Positions 25,816 through 34,845 of a stretch of DNA of 64,000 nt are shown here, piece after piece (position 1 is the stretch's first letter; each line of letters opens with the position of its first letter). The stretch is from CAIRDP01 sp037138335. GTDB taxonomy: Bacteria; Bacteroidota; Bacteroidia; Bacteroidales; FEN-979. The notes below the pieces were generated by a model, which searched no databases, was not told the origin of the DNA, and saw only the letters and a list, made by a program, of their open reading frames with translations. Where the stretch lies: assembly GCA_037138335.1 (NCBI GenBank), contig JBAXIO010000010.1, positions 62,001 to 126,000 of the forward strand. The letters run 5' to 3'. The position numbers and the translations under genes were made by a program.

Positions 25816-27267
25816 TTATAACAGTTTGAACCTCGCCAGCTTCCAGTTTTCATTTTGCCCGACACCAAGCAGGAGAAAATAAGCTACCCCCTTGTAGATC
25901 CTGATCTTTTCGGGAAAGGCAAAAGGGAGTTCATACGAAGTGGTCAGATTTCCTGTTTCAACATCAATTTTCTTTAACCGGGTTATCCAGTTTTTTTGAA
26001 AGATAGTATATGCACATCTGAAATATTCATCTACTATGATGTTGCCCCTCCATTTCCAGTCCACCGGGATGAAGGCAGAAAACAGCGAAGAAAGCGGGTT
26101 ATCGTCAATGTCTTTATGAAAACTGATCGGCACTGTTTTATATACTTTGCCGTTCTGGTCCATCATCTCGATTTTATCCTCCGAAAAATTAAAGATTGCC
26201 ATATTGTTCTCACCGAGTTTCACAATAGGTGCATTTATCTTTCCGCCATAAAATTTTTTCGAGGCATGAAAATCATCTTCGCTGTAACGGGCAGGGTTCT
26301 CCATTTGGGGATCAGATGTTACCGCTTGATTTTTTCTTTCTGCACTCCCTTTGTCTGAAAGTTGTGCTGCTGAATTCTGAAGCTGATCATTCCACAGGTT
26401 GTAAAACTTTACATCATCAAAATATTTTCTTCGTGAAGTTTCTCCTGAAATATACCTGACATAATTTTTTTTGTGCTCCTTATCATAAAATCCAATATTT
26501 GTGCCAAATCCGTCAGGGGTGAATTCCTGAAAATAAAAGCGGTCGGTCGCCATAAATACAAATGGCTTGACAGCCCTGAGCAAGGAATCATACGTTGTTT
26601 TGCAAACGAACCCGAATTGTTTCAGGGTATCGTTATAGTAGCATTGATAGGCATTCCCCCTGGTCGATATATAGTGAATATTGCCGAGGAAATCCTTATA
26701 CAGTTTACTGGGTTTTTGTTCGGGAACGGGAATTATTGAGATTGTGTCACCTGTCAGGGTAAGAAGAATGAGCTCCGTTTTTTTCAGGTTACCCCTGAAA
26801 ACCAGCAGCAGTAGGTTGTCATCCATAATTTCATAGTCAAGAACAGAATAACTCATGTCCCTGAATACATATCGGAATCTTTCGGCCGAAATCTCAACTT
26901 CTTTGAGGCTATATACCCTCGGTCTCATGATCAGTTCAAGGGATTTGGAAGAGGTTTTGATTATATCATAATAAACCATCTCATAGCCGATACAGGAAAG
27001 AGTGACCGATGAGGGAACCTTGTCAAGGATCAATGTGAACCTGCCGTCTTTATCTGTCACGGCTCCCCTGTTTGTACCGTTGATCTTTATATCCACATCA
27101 GCGACAGGAGATTGGGTTACCTCATCTTTTACAATTCCATGGATTGTATGCTTTTGTGAGAAGACAGGAGTTGCTGATAAAAAGCACACAAGGAGTGGAA
27201 TCACTAATTTCAGTGAAGAAGCTATTCTATGAAGATTATCCCGATCACAATTTTGGAAAGAAACCAT
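25816..27267 (-). CDS. Exported carboxypeptidase-regulatory-domain protein with propeller-like body
   Basis: The 483-residue protein has a long n-region and signal sequence (SLKLVIPLLVCFLSATPVFS, cleavage near residue 38). An N-terminal carboxypeptidase-regulatory-like beta-sandwich follows (HTIHGIVKDEVTQSPVADVD ... VTLSCIGYEMVYYD, ~40-120), a module common at the N-termini of Bacteroidota envelope proteins. The remaining ~350 residues contain regularly spaced beta-strand segments (NLLLLVFRGNLKKTELILL, NMAIFNFSEDKIEMMDQNGK) that look like a six-bladed propeller, but no catalytic motif is visible. It has no TonB-dependent barrel. Upstream lies a terminator-like hairpin, so it probably has its own promoter, which I could not identify. 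Confidence 0.65.
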   Translation of the reverse strand: MVSFQNCDRDNLHRIASSLKLVIPLLVCFLSATPVFSQKHTIHGIVKDEVTQSPVADVDIKINGTNRGAVTDKDGRFTLILDKVPSSVTLSCIGYEMVYYDIIKTSSKSLELIMRPRVYSLKEVEISAERFRYVFRDMSYSVLDYEIMDDNLLLLVFRGNLKKTELILLTLTGDTISIIPVPEQKPSKLYKDFLGNIHYISTRGNAYQCYYNDTLKQFGFVCKTTYDSLLRAVKPFVFMATDRFYFQEFTPDGFGTNIGFYDKEHKKNYVRYISGETSRRKYFDDVKFYNLWNDQLQNSAAQLSDKGSAERKNQAVTSDPQMENPARYSEDDFHASKKFYGGKINAPIVKLGENNMAIFNFSEDKIEMMDQNGKVYKTVPISFHKDIDDNPLSSLFSAFIPVDWKWRGNIIVDEYFRCAYTIFQKNWITRLKKIDVETGNLTTSYELPFAFPEKIRIYKGVAYFLLLGVGQNENWKLARFKLL

Positions 27268-27333
27268 CTTTATACCGGATCAGTTACACCATTAATTCAT
27301 GTGAACCATCTTCTAATTCCAGTAAAAATATGA

Positions 27334-27364
27334 AAAAAACCGGCTCCTCCGTTGCAGGTTTTTT
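27334..27364 (-). terminator. Rho-independent terminator-like hairpin
   Basis: The minus strand holds AAAAAACC and GGTTTTTT arms (27364-27357 and 27341-27334), with an inner GC/GC pair and a T-rich 3' flank. It lies about 70 bases downstream of the 27435-28037 lipoprotein gene, separating it from the next gene. Confidence 0.5.
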
Positions 27365-27434
27365 CCCGTATAGGAAAAGCAGGCCGGGGGAATTAATAAC
27401 ACACAGGGATCAGATCATTTCCTGATTCCCGCAA

Positions 27435-28037
27435 TTAACATCCTGAAAGGTTTCTGGCCACCATGATCCCGGTCATATCATACTTTTGAAAGTTCATATT
27501 CTGAATGGTCTCCTGTGCCGAGTTTACATCCACGATTTTATAACCGATATTGCCTTTTGATTCGGCGATGTTATCACTTTTTACACTTCCTGAAATAACC
27601 AGCAGGTAGTATTTGCCGGGCCTTAAACTTAAGGTATAATTTCCTGTACCGTCTGTTACCGCCTTTACGATACCGGTTAATTTTTTGAATCCGCTGATGA
27701 ATTTGAAGGTAAAATCCGACAATGTATCAAAATTGTCACGCATTTTGCTATTTCTGAAGGGATCTATTGAATTATAAATTGAAAGCAAATAATCGTATTT
27801 GTATCCCTGGAACCTTTCAATCACATTTTTGAGGTCGCCATATCCCGATGATCTGAAATCGGCTTCACTGATTGCATAAATTAAACATCCCGCATCTGCA
27901 TAATTGGCCGAGGTGTATGCGTCCCTGTATAATGCAAGGCCGGAAAGCTTTCCGTTTCCGGCAGGCTGCCCTCCATTGTCAACGATACAGGATAAGGTAA
28001 GACCAAGCACGAACATAGCGATAAGTATATTTTTCAT
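27435..28037 (-). CDS. Lipoprotein of unknown function with transthyretin-like C-terminus
   Basis: The 200-residue product has a lipoprotein signal (MKNILIAMFVLGLTLSC, lipobox Cys17). The middle is unrecognised (SGLALYRDAYTSANYADAGC). The segment VKAVTDGTGNYTLSLRPGKYYLLVISG at ~130-155 resembles the carboxypeptidase-regulatory or transthyretin-like beta fold seen in surface proteins. It is divergently transcribed from the RND adaptor at 28303 across a 265-base region. I cannot name a function. Confidence 0.6.
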   Translation of the reverse strand: MKNILIAMFVLGLTLSCIVDNGGQPAGNGKLSGLALYRDAYTSANYADAGCLIYAISEADFRSSGYGDLKNVIERFQGYKYDYLLSIYNSIDPFRNSKMRDNFDTLSDFTFKFISGFKKLTGIVKAVTDGTGNYTLSLRPGKYYLLVISGSVKSDNIAESKGNIGYKIVDVNSAQETIQNMNFQKYDMTGIMVARNLSGC

Positions 28038-28179
28038 GGTTTTGATTTTAAGTTTACAAGGTAAAAGTAGTTTAAATCAACAGTAGTCCTGTTTCCGGGT
28101 TGTTCATTTCATGTGCATTTCTTTTTTCACACCATCAGGATATTTCATTTCCAGTCAAAAAAATCAATGCTGATTTTCA

Positions 28180-28187
28180 TATCTTTG
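28180..28187 (+). promoter_or_regulatory. Candidate -7 element for the RND operon
   Basis: TATCTTTG fits TAnnTTTG. The expected transcription start is near 28194, giving a ~110-base leader before ATG 28303. No good -33 element is seen. Confidence 0.4.
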
Positions 28188-28191
28188 AATG

Positions 28192-28223
28192 TTGCACAAC
28201 GATGTTAAATTTCTATCGTGCAA
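28192..28223. promoter_or_regulatory. Imperfect inverted repeat at the RND operon start, candidate operator
   Basis: TTGCAC, then AA, then CGAT (28192-28203) is mirrored by ATCGTGCAA (28215-28223) across an 11-base centre. The repeat overlaps the predicted transcription start of the efflux operon, a typical position for a repressor site. No local TetR/MarR gene is present. It could also form a 5' leader hairpin. Confidence 0.35.
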
Positions 28224-28302
28224 ATCATTCATCAAACTCAAAAAGCAACTCCCGGAATGGAGATTTGAGGGTATTTAACCGGATGCGAAAAATATCAGAA
28301 CC

Positions 28303-29352
28303 ATGAAAAAACTCTATTTTACCATTATCGCTTCGGTGGTCGTGATCCTGATCATCGCAGGGCTTTTTTTTCTGGGTCATAAAAAAGAAAATTCCGGCAG
28401 GCAGGAGGTGCTCAGCAATGTTCCTGTCACTATCGACACGGTAATAAAAAAGTCGCTGACCAATCTGGTAAGCATGGTCGGGCTGATCGATCCCGAAAAT
28501 GACGTGGAAATCATATCCGAAGCTAAAGGGATGATAACGCGGTTGAATTTCAAGATAGGCGACCAGGTCAAAAAAGGGACAGTACTTGTTGAGATTGATG
28601 ATGCCATTATTAAATCGGATCTGGCCAGGCAGGAGATCAATTATTTCAAAGCAAAACGCGATTTCGACCGCAACAAGACCCTGTACGAGCAAAACTCCAT
28701 CTCGGCATCCCAGCTCGACATTTCCAGGCTCGATATGCAGGCGGCCGAGAATGACCTGACCAGGGCAAAAAGAGCCCTTGACGATACCAAGGTTAAAGCC
28801 CCTATCAACGGCACCATCAACACTAAAAAAGTCAACGAGGGTTCCTATATCCAGCAGAATTCATCCATCGGCAACATCGTTGATATTTCCACCATGAAGG
28901 TGAAGGTGAGTATCTCTGAAAAAGACGCGTTTGTGCTTCATCCAGGCGACAGCGTGGAGATCACAACCGATGTATACCCCGGTCACCGGTTTTTGGGTCA
29001 TGTCGACAATATCGCTTCCAAAGCCGACGAAGCCCATACGTATCCTGTTGAGATCCATCTCCCGAACAGCGCCGCTTTCCCACTTAAAGGCGGGATGTTC
29101 GGGCGGATCAATTTCACCTCCATCACTTCCCGCGACGCTATCGCAATTTCCCGCGACGCCCTGATCGGGAGTGTTAAGAATGCCCAGGTTTTCGTAATCA
29201 AAGGAAATATAGCTTCCCTGAGGAATATAACCATCGGGCGTGAATCGGGACAGTTGCTTGAAGTGCTGAACGGGCTTGAAGAAGGGGAGATGGTAGTGAC
29301 CAGCGGCCAGAACAATCTTTCCGACAATCTGAAGGTTATCATTGTCAAATAA
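28303..29352 (+). CDS. RND efflux periplasmic adaptor (membrane fusion protein)
   Basis: The 349-residue protein has an N-terminal membrane anchor (LYFTIIASVVVILIIAGLFF), a biotinyl-lipoyl-like domain (ISEAKGMITRLNFKIGDQVK), a helical hairpin (~105-150, YFKAKRDFDRNKTLYEQNSI), the second lipoyl half (VKAPINGTINTKKVNEGSYI) and a beta-barrel/MP domain to the C-terminus (VLNGLEEGEMVVTSGQNNL). This is the HlyD/MexA/AcrA family; it bridges the inner-membrane permease and the outer-membrane channel. It is separated by 15 bases from the giant permease fusion, with which it must work. The AcrA-type hairpin is short. Confidence 0.93.
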   Translation: MKKLYFTIIASVVVILIIAGLFFLGHKKENSGRQEVLSNVPVTIDTVIKKSLTNLVSMVGLIDPENDVEIISEAKGMITRLNFKIGDQVKKGTVLVEIDDAIIKSDLARQEINYFKAKRDFDRNKTLYEQNSISASQLDISRLDMQAAENDLTRAKRALDDTKVKAPINGTINTKKVNEGSYIQQNSSIGNIVDISTMKVKVSISEKDAFVLHPGDSVEITTDVYPGHRFLGHVDNIASKADEAHTYPVEIHLPNSAAFPLKGGMFGRINFTSITSRDAIAISRDALIGSVKNAQVFVIKGNIASLRNITIGRESGQLLEVLNGLEEGEMVVTSGQNNLSDNLKVIIVK

Positions 29353-29367
29353 TACAAAACAGCTGCC

Positions 29368-32300
29368 ATGTCGATAACCGAATTAGCGATAAAACGCCCG
29401 TCATTTATCATTGTGATCTTTCTGGCCCTGGGAATGCTGGCGGTTTTCGGGTATTACCAGCTTGGTTACGAGCTGCTGCCCAAGATAGATCAGCCTTACG
29501 TCACCGTCAAAACCCAATACCCCGGAGCTTCACCCGGCGAAGTGGAAAACAATGTCACCCGTCCTATCGAAGATGCCCTTTCGGGAATCGAGAAAGTGAA
29601 GAATATCAGCTCTACTTCATACGAAGGGCTTTCACTCATCGCCATTGAATTTTACAGGAATGCAACCATTAATGTTGCTGTTCAGGATGTACAAAGGAAG
29701 GTGAATGAAATTCTCTCAACCCTGCCTAAAGAGATTAAAACCCCTTCTTTGCTGACGTATTCGGTGAGCCAGATCCCGGTGTTGCGGCTTTCGCTTACTT
29801 CCAGCCTGTCCCCTGCCCGATTTTATACCCTGGTCGACGACCAGATCAAACCCCGACTTTCGAGGGTGCAGGGTGTTGGGAATATCAGTATTAACGGCGG
29901 GCTGAAAAGGGAGATCAAGGTTAACATCGATGCCCAGAAGGTCAGGTCCTACTCCCTGTCGATAAGCCAGGTAGCCAACTTCATCAATGCAGCCAACCTG
30001 GATTTCCCGACAGGAAAATTAAAAGATCCTCTTCACCAGTTCGTCGTACGTGTTGCAGGCAAGTTCACTTCCCTTGAGGAAATGAAGAACCTGGTCGTAG
30101 GCTACTCCAAAGAGGGTGGAGAGATCCGTCTTCGTGATATTGCCGAGATCCATGATGCAACCGTTGACCCCACCCTCATCAGCAGGTTCAACGGCATCAA
30201 TTCACTGGGACTTGAGATCCAGAAGCAAAACGATGCCAATATGGTCAGGGTGTGTGAGCTGCTGCGAAAGGAATTAAAAGTGCTTGAAGCCGATTATATG
30301 GGAGTGGGCCTTCATTTTGACATAGCCGACGACCAGAGCATATTCACCATGGCGGCTGCCCGTGCGGTGATGGAAGACCTTATGCTTGCTATTTTGCTCG
30401 TGGCTGCCGTGATGTTCCTTTTTCTTCATTCGGTGCGCACCTCACTCATCGTCATGGTTTCTATTCCCTGCTCTCTCACCACAGCCTTCGTAGTGATGTG
30501 GATCTTCGGGATGTCGCTTAACCTGTTCACCCTGCTGGCCCTGTCACTGGTAATTGGTATCCTGGTCGACGACAGTATCGTGGTTCTTGAGAACATCTAC
30601 CATCACCTCGAAAAGGGTGAAGACAAACTCACGGCTTCCATCAGGGGCCGCAACGAGATCGGTTTTGCAGCCATCTCCATCACCTTTGTCGACATCGTGG
30701 TATTCGTCCCCCTGGCCCTGACCACGGGGCTCATAGGCGATATCATCCGCGGGTTCTCCGTCATCATACTCGTTTCGACCATCACCAGCCTGCTGGTCTC
30801 ATTTACCGTCACCCCCATCCTCGCATCACGCTTTGCCAAACTGGAATCAATAGACTCCCAGAGCCTTCTGAACCGTTTCGGGAAGGTCTTTGAAGGGGCT
30901 TTCAAATGGCTCACAAACAAGTACGCCATGATCCTCGGCTGGAGCCTGGGAAATCCTTATAAGGTGCTGTTCGTCGTTGCCTCGGGCCTCATCATAAGCC
31001 TGATCATCCCCGCAGCCGGGCTTACCGGGTTTGAATTCATGAAACAGACCGACCGAAGCCAGTTCTCGGTGGCCCTTGAATACGCCCCGGGAACAACGCT
31101 TGAAAGCAACAACCGCCAGAGCCGGAAAATTGAAGAGATCATCTCGACCCTGCCCGAAGTAACAAACATCCTCACCAATGTGGGTAAAGGCAGCGACGGG
31201 GTAAGTGCCGATAACGAGACCGAGATCGTGGTTTCAATCTGTGCGAAAAACAAGCGTTCTTTATCCACAGCCGAACTGGGTTCAAAGGTCAAAATACTTA
31301 CCGACAAGATCCCCGGTGTGAAAGTGTTTGTGAACCAGATCGGTTTTACCGGGGGGGCCAGCTCGGCCCCGGTCCAGGTAGAGATAACCGGCATAAGTTA
31401 TGACTCTATCATGAAGTCGGCCGACATGGTCGCAAAAGCGCTTATTCTGACCCCGGGCGTTACCTACCTTCGGTTCTCGGCTACCCGGGGTAATCCCGAA
31501 ACCCGGGTGGAGATTGACCGTCAGAAGATGGCGGCCCTCGGGCTGAGTGTAAGCGATGTGGGTTCGGCCCTGCAAGTAGCGCTCACGGGAAATAATGACT
31601 CGAAATACCGGGATGGGTCAAACCAGTTTGATATCCGTGTGGCGCTTGATAAATTTGACAGGACCAATCCCGATGATATCGCCCATCTTTCGTTTATCAA
31701 CAGCAAGAACAAGATCATTGAACTGCAGCAGTTCGCCAACATTTACCAGGCCTCGGGGCCCACGAAGCTGGAACGCAAGAACCGCAACGCACTCACTACC
31801 GTGAGCGCATATACCGACGGCTCCCCCGCGGGTTCGGTGGTCCAGGCGTTTTCTGCAAGGTTGGGAACCTCCAAAGCCGGGGGCACAGTTATCGGCTTCG
31901 GCGGGGACCAGGAAGAGATGATGACTTCCTTCCTGAGTCTTTTCGTAGCCCTCGTCGCTGCCGTGATCTTCGTATATTTCATCATGGTGATCCTTTACGA
32001 CTCTTTTGTTTATCCCTTTGTCGTGCTTTTCTCCATCCCCGTAGCACTCATAGGGGCTATCCTTGCGCTTGCATTCACCCATAATACCATCAACGTATTC
32101 TCCATCCTGGGCATCATCATGATGGTAGGGCTGGTTGCCAAGAATGCCATCCTCATCGTGGACCGTACCAATGAAAGAAGGTCGGAAGGCGAATCCATTT
32201 ACGATGCCCTGATCGATGCAGGCAAGATGCGTATCCGCCCGATTTTCATGACTACCTTCGCAATGGTCTTCGGGATGCTGCCTATCGCCACCGCTGCAGG

Positions 32301-34806
32301 TGCAGGTGCCGAATGGAAGAACGGACTGGCATGGGCCCTTATCGGCGGACTTACCAGTTCCATGTTCCTTACCCTGGTGGTCGTTCCCATCATCTATGAA
32401 AAAGTGGCCCGTTTCATGGAAAAACGCGATGAACTTAAACGCAGCAGGATTGCTGCCCTGCCTGCCGTTGTAACGATACTCCTCGCGGTGTTCTTCTCCC
32501 TGGCCGGCAGCTCCCAGGCAAAGGGGCAGAAACCTCTCGAGTTCAACATGCATACGGTGCAGGTCGCGATTGTATTTGACGGTCCGGCACGCACAAATAC
32601 ACTTTACCTCTCCACCATGGAGAAGGAGATCAGAAGCCTTATGTCGGGACAGGTCGATATCGTGTTTACAGGGCCGGCGGAACTCACTACGGGACAGTGG
32701 ACCATGGAAAGCGTAAGAGCCGTCAATGACAGGCTGCTGGACGATAATAAGGTGGATATCATTGTATCGGTCGGCATAATTGCGGCCCATGACCTCTGTC
32801 ACCGGAAAAATCTTTCAAAGCCCGTGATCGCAGCCCCTGTCGTGAATTACCAGCTCCAGGGTATTCCATATAACCATGGCAGCAGTGGTATTAATAACCT
32901 GGCTTATATCCAGCTAAAACCTGCTATTGAAAATGAGTTTGCCGAGATGAAAAAGATCGCGAATTTCGATGACCTTTCCATCCTGGTAAGCAAGGATTAT
33001 ATGGACATCCTGAATCCCGAGCACCGGCCCTTCACCAATTTCGACACCATCAACGGGGTCAGGATCAATATGATCCTTTGCGATACTTCGGCCCAGGAAA
33101 TCATCAGGGCATTGCCTAAAGAAACTAATGCGGTATATGTGGACGCGCTTTTTAAAATGCCTTCAAAGCAATTCCAGATGCTCGTCGATTCACTGACTGC
33201 CCGGAAGCTGCCGAGTTTCGGCTTTGACCAGGGCGACGTGGAGGAAGGAGTGCTTGCTTCATTGTATCCCCGGCTTATCGACCGGCTTTCGAAACGTATT
33301 GCCCTGGATATACAGCAGGTACTGTTAGGGGAGAATGCTTCTTCCCTTCCGGTAGAACTGCTGTCGGGAAGGGGGCTTTTCCTGAACCTGGGCACCTTTG
33401 CCAAACTCGGATTAAAAATACTTTCGTGGGATATCCTTACGGAGGCTACCATCGTTGACCTGATCAGGCAGGATACTTCGGTTCAGTTCGTTCAGCTCAG
33501 GGAGATAATGGCACTGGCTTTAGACAGCAACCAGGCATTGGTGGCGAAAAAGTTCGAAGTGAAAGCAGGCGCCAAAAATATCGATATCGCGCGTTCCAGC
33601 CTGCTACCCAGCCTCGACGCATATGCCGTAGGCGCCTTGAATGACAGCAAAAATTACCAGGCGCCCCAGATGGTCTCTGCAAGCGGGAGCATCTCCCAGT
33701 CGGTTTATTCAGAACCCGTATGGGCGAATCTCAAGGTCGCCACCTCGAACCAGCAGGCATTGGTAGAAGATCTGAACACCCGGAAACTGGATATCGGGAA
33801 CCAGACCGCCAGGGCTTATCTGAGCATTCTCGAAAACAGGCATAATTTCATGCTGTTGCTAAATAACCTTATGATCAGCCGATCTAACCTCGAGATCTCG
33901 AAGATGAAAAAAGAATCGGGTTCCGTTGGGGAAAATGAAGTTTACCGCTGGCAGATCGAAGTCGCCAAAGCAAAAAAGGACGTGATCAACGCCTATTCCA
34001 CCATGACCCAGTCGGTATTTACCCTGCTTGAGCTGATCCATGTGAGGTACCTCGTTTCGTATAACCTGGCTGATGTGGAGCTTGAAACCTCCGGCCTTCT
34101 CATCGCCGATCCGGAGTTCTACCGCATACTCGAAGATCCTATCAGGCTTGATAAACTAAGTAATTTCCTGGTCAGGGAAGGGAAAGACAAATCACCGGTG
34201 ATACATCAGTATGACTTTCTGATAGCCGCCCAGCAACGCGCTGCCCGTTCGGCTAATATCTCGAGGTTTATACCGAATACCACCGCTTCGGGAAGTTATA
34301 CGAACCGGCTATACCAGACTATGCCTTCTGATTGGCCCTTCCCTGCTCCTGACGATACATGGAACATCCAGGCAAAGGTTGAGCTCCCGCTGTTTACGGG
34401 TTTGAAGAATAACGCCACAATGCAAAAGGCGCGTCTCACGCTGGCCCAGCGCAGGAGCGAACGGCAGTCGCAGCTGGATAAGCTCGAAACGGTCATCCGC
34501 AGTAACCTCACCACATTAATGTCGGATTACCTCGGCCACCAGCAATGGCTGGTAGCCGAAACCGCCGGCCATAAAAATCTTGAACTGGTGACCAATCAAT
34601 ACTTGCTCGGGAAAAAAAGCATACTCGATGTGCTGGATGCCCAGCAACAGTTCATCGTCAGCAGCATGTCGCGGAACAATTCCTACTATTCCCTGCTGAA
34701 GGATTATTTCGATCTTCAGCAGTCGTTAGGTCAGTTTGACTACCAGCTTTCCGATGCAAACAGGATGGATTACCTCTCCCGTTTGAAATCTTTTATGAAG
34801 CAATGA
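29368..34806 (+). CDS. Triple fusion: RND (HAE-1) permease, ABC_sub_bind-like domain and TolC-type outer-membrane channel
   Basis: The 1812-residue single frame contains three parts. Residues 1-~1016 are a full HAE-1 type RND permease: MSITELAIKRPSF start, proton-relay Asp401-Asp402 in GILVDDSIVVLEN, Lys925 in GLVAKNAILIVDR, and 12 predicted membrane helices. Residues 1017-1050 are a basic n-region, a hydrophobic core and SSQA, i.e. a signal-peptide-like segment beginning with an internal Met (ATG at 32416). Residues ~1056-1340 resemble a periplasmic substrate-binding domain of the ABC_sub_bind type (VDIIVSVGIIAAHDLC, KPVIAAPVVNYQLQGI). Residues ~1372-1812 are a TolC-like outer-membrane efflux protein (LREIMALALDSNQALVAKKF ... 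LLPSLDAYAVGAL ... SILDVLDAQQQFIVSS). No separate tolC is nearby. With the upstream adaptor this makes a complete tripartite pump. CusA-TolC fusions are known in Bacteroidota; I know of none with the middle domain, but have not searched. Confidence 0.9.
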   Translation: MSITELAIKRPSFIIVIFLALGMLAVFGYYQLGYELLPKIDQPYVTVKTQYPGASPGEVENNVTRPIEDALSGIEKVKNISSTSYEGLSLIAIEFYRNATINVAVQDVQRKVNEILSTLPKEIKTPSLLTYSVSQIPVLRLSLTSSLSPARFYTLVDDQIKPRLSRVQGVGNISINGGLKREIKVNIDAQKVRSYSLSISQVANFINAANLDFPTGKLKDPLHQFVVRVAGKFTSLEEMKNLVVGYSKEGGEIRLRDIAEIHDATVDPTLISRFNGINSLGLEIQKQNDANMVRVCELLRKELKVLEADYMGVGLHFDIADDQSIFTMAAARAVMEDLMLAILLVAAVMFLFLHSVRTSLIVMVSIPCSLTTAFVVMWIFGMSLNLFTLLALSLVIGILVDDSIVVLENIYHHLEKGEDKLTASIRGRNEIGFAAISITFVDIVVFVPLALTTGLIGDIIRGFSVIILVSTITSLLVSFTVTPILASRFAKLESIDSQSLLNRFGKVFEGAFKWLTNKYAMILGWSLGNPYKVLFVVASGLIISLIIPAAGLTGFEFMKQTDRSQFSVALEYAPGTTLESNNRQSRKIEEIISTLPEVTNILTNVGKGSDGVSADNETEIVVSICAKNKRSLSTAELGSKVKILTDKIPGVKVFVNQIGFTGGASSAPVQVEITGISYDSIMKSADMVAKALILTPGVTYLRFSATRGNPETRVEIDRQKMAALGLSVSDVGSALQVALTGNNDSKYRDGSNQFDIRVALDKFDRTNPDDIAHLSFINSKNKIIELQQFANIYQASGPTKLERKNRNALTTVSAYTDGSPAGSVVQAFSARLGTSKAGGTVIGFGGDQEEMMTSFLSLFVALVAAVIFVYFIMVILYDSFVYPFVVLFSIPVALIGAILALAFTHNTINVFSILGIIMMVGLVAKNAILIVDRTNERRSEGESIYDALIDAGKMRIRPIFMTTFAMVFGMLPIATAAGAGAEWKNGLAWALIGGLTSSMFLTLVVVPIIYEKVARFMEKRDELKRSRIAALPAVVTILLAVFFSLAGSSQAKGQKPLEFNMHTVQVAIVFDGPARTNTLYLSTMEKEIRSLMSGQVDIVFTGPAELTTGQWTMESVRAVNDRLLDDNKVDIIVSVGIIAAHDLCHRKNLSKPVIAAPVVNYQLQGIPYNHGSSGINNLAYIQLKPAIENEFAEMKKIANFDDLSILVSKDYMDILNPEHRPFTNFDTINGVRINMILCDTSAQEIIRALPKETNAVYVDALFKMPSKQFQMLVDSLTARKLPSFGFDQGDVEEGVLASLYPRLIDRLSKRIALDIQQVLLGENASSLPVELLSGRGLFLNLGTFAKLGLKILSWDILTEATIVDLIRQDTSVQFVQLREIMALALDSNQALVAKKFEVKAGAKNIDIARSSLLPSLDAYAVGALNDSKNYQAPQMVSASGSISQSVYSEPVWANLKVATSNQQALVEDLNTRKLDIGNQTARAYLSILENRHNFMLLLNNLMISRSNLEISKMKKESGSVGENEVYRWQIEVAKAKKDVINAYSTMTQSVFTLLELIHVRYLVSYNLADVELETSGLLIADPEFYRILEDPIRLDKLSNFLVREGKDKSPVIHQYDFLIAAQQRAARSANISRFIPNTTASGSYTNRLYQTMPSDWPFPAPDDTWNIQAKVELPLFTGLKNNATMQKARLTLAQRRSERQSQLDKLETVIRSNLTTLMSDYLGHQQWLVAETAGHKNLELVTNQYLLGKKSILDVLDAQQQFIVSSMSRNNSYYSLLKDYFDLQQSLGQFDYQLSDANRMDYLSRLKSFMKQ

Positions 34807-34845
34807 TCTGCAGATTATATTAAGGAATGTTTGCCGCCAGTATAA

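Noticed and set aside
31618..32802. A 394-codon open frame on the minus strand inside the RND permease
   Set aside because: It is antisense to conserved permease sequence, has a His/Gly/Asp-rich composition typical of the reverse of membrane-protein codons, and shows no domain or start context.
34805..34814. ATCTGCAGAT palindrome at the stop codon of the fusion gene as a terminator
   Set aside because: It has no loop or T-tract and is a short restriction-site-like palindrome expected by chance.
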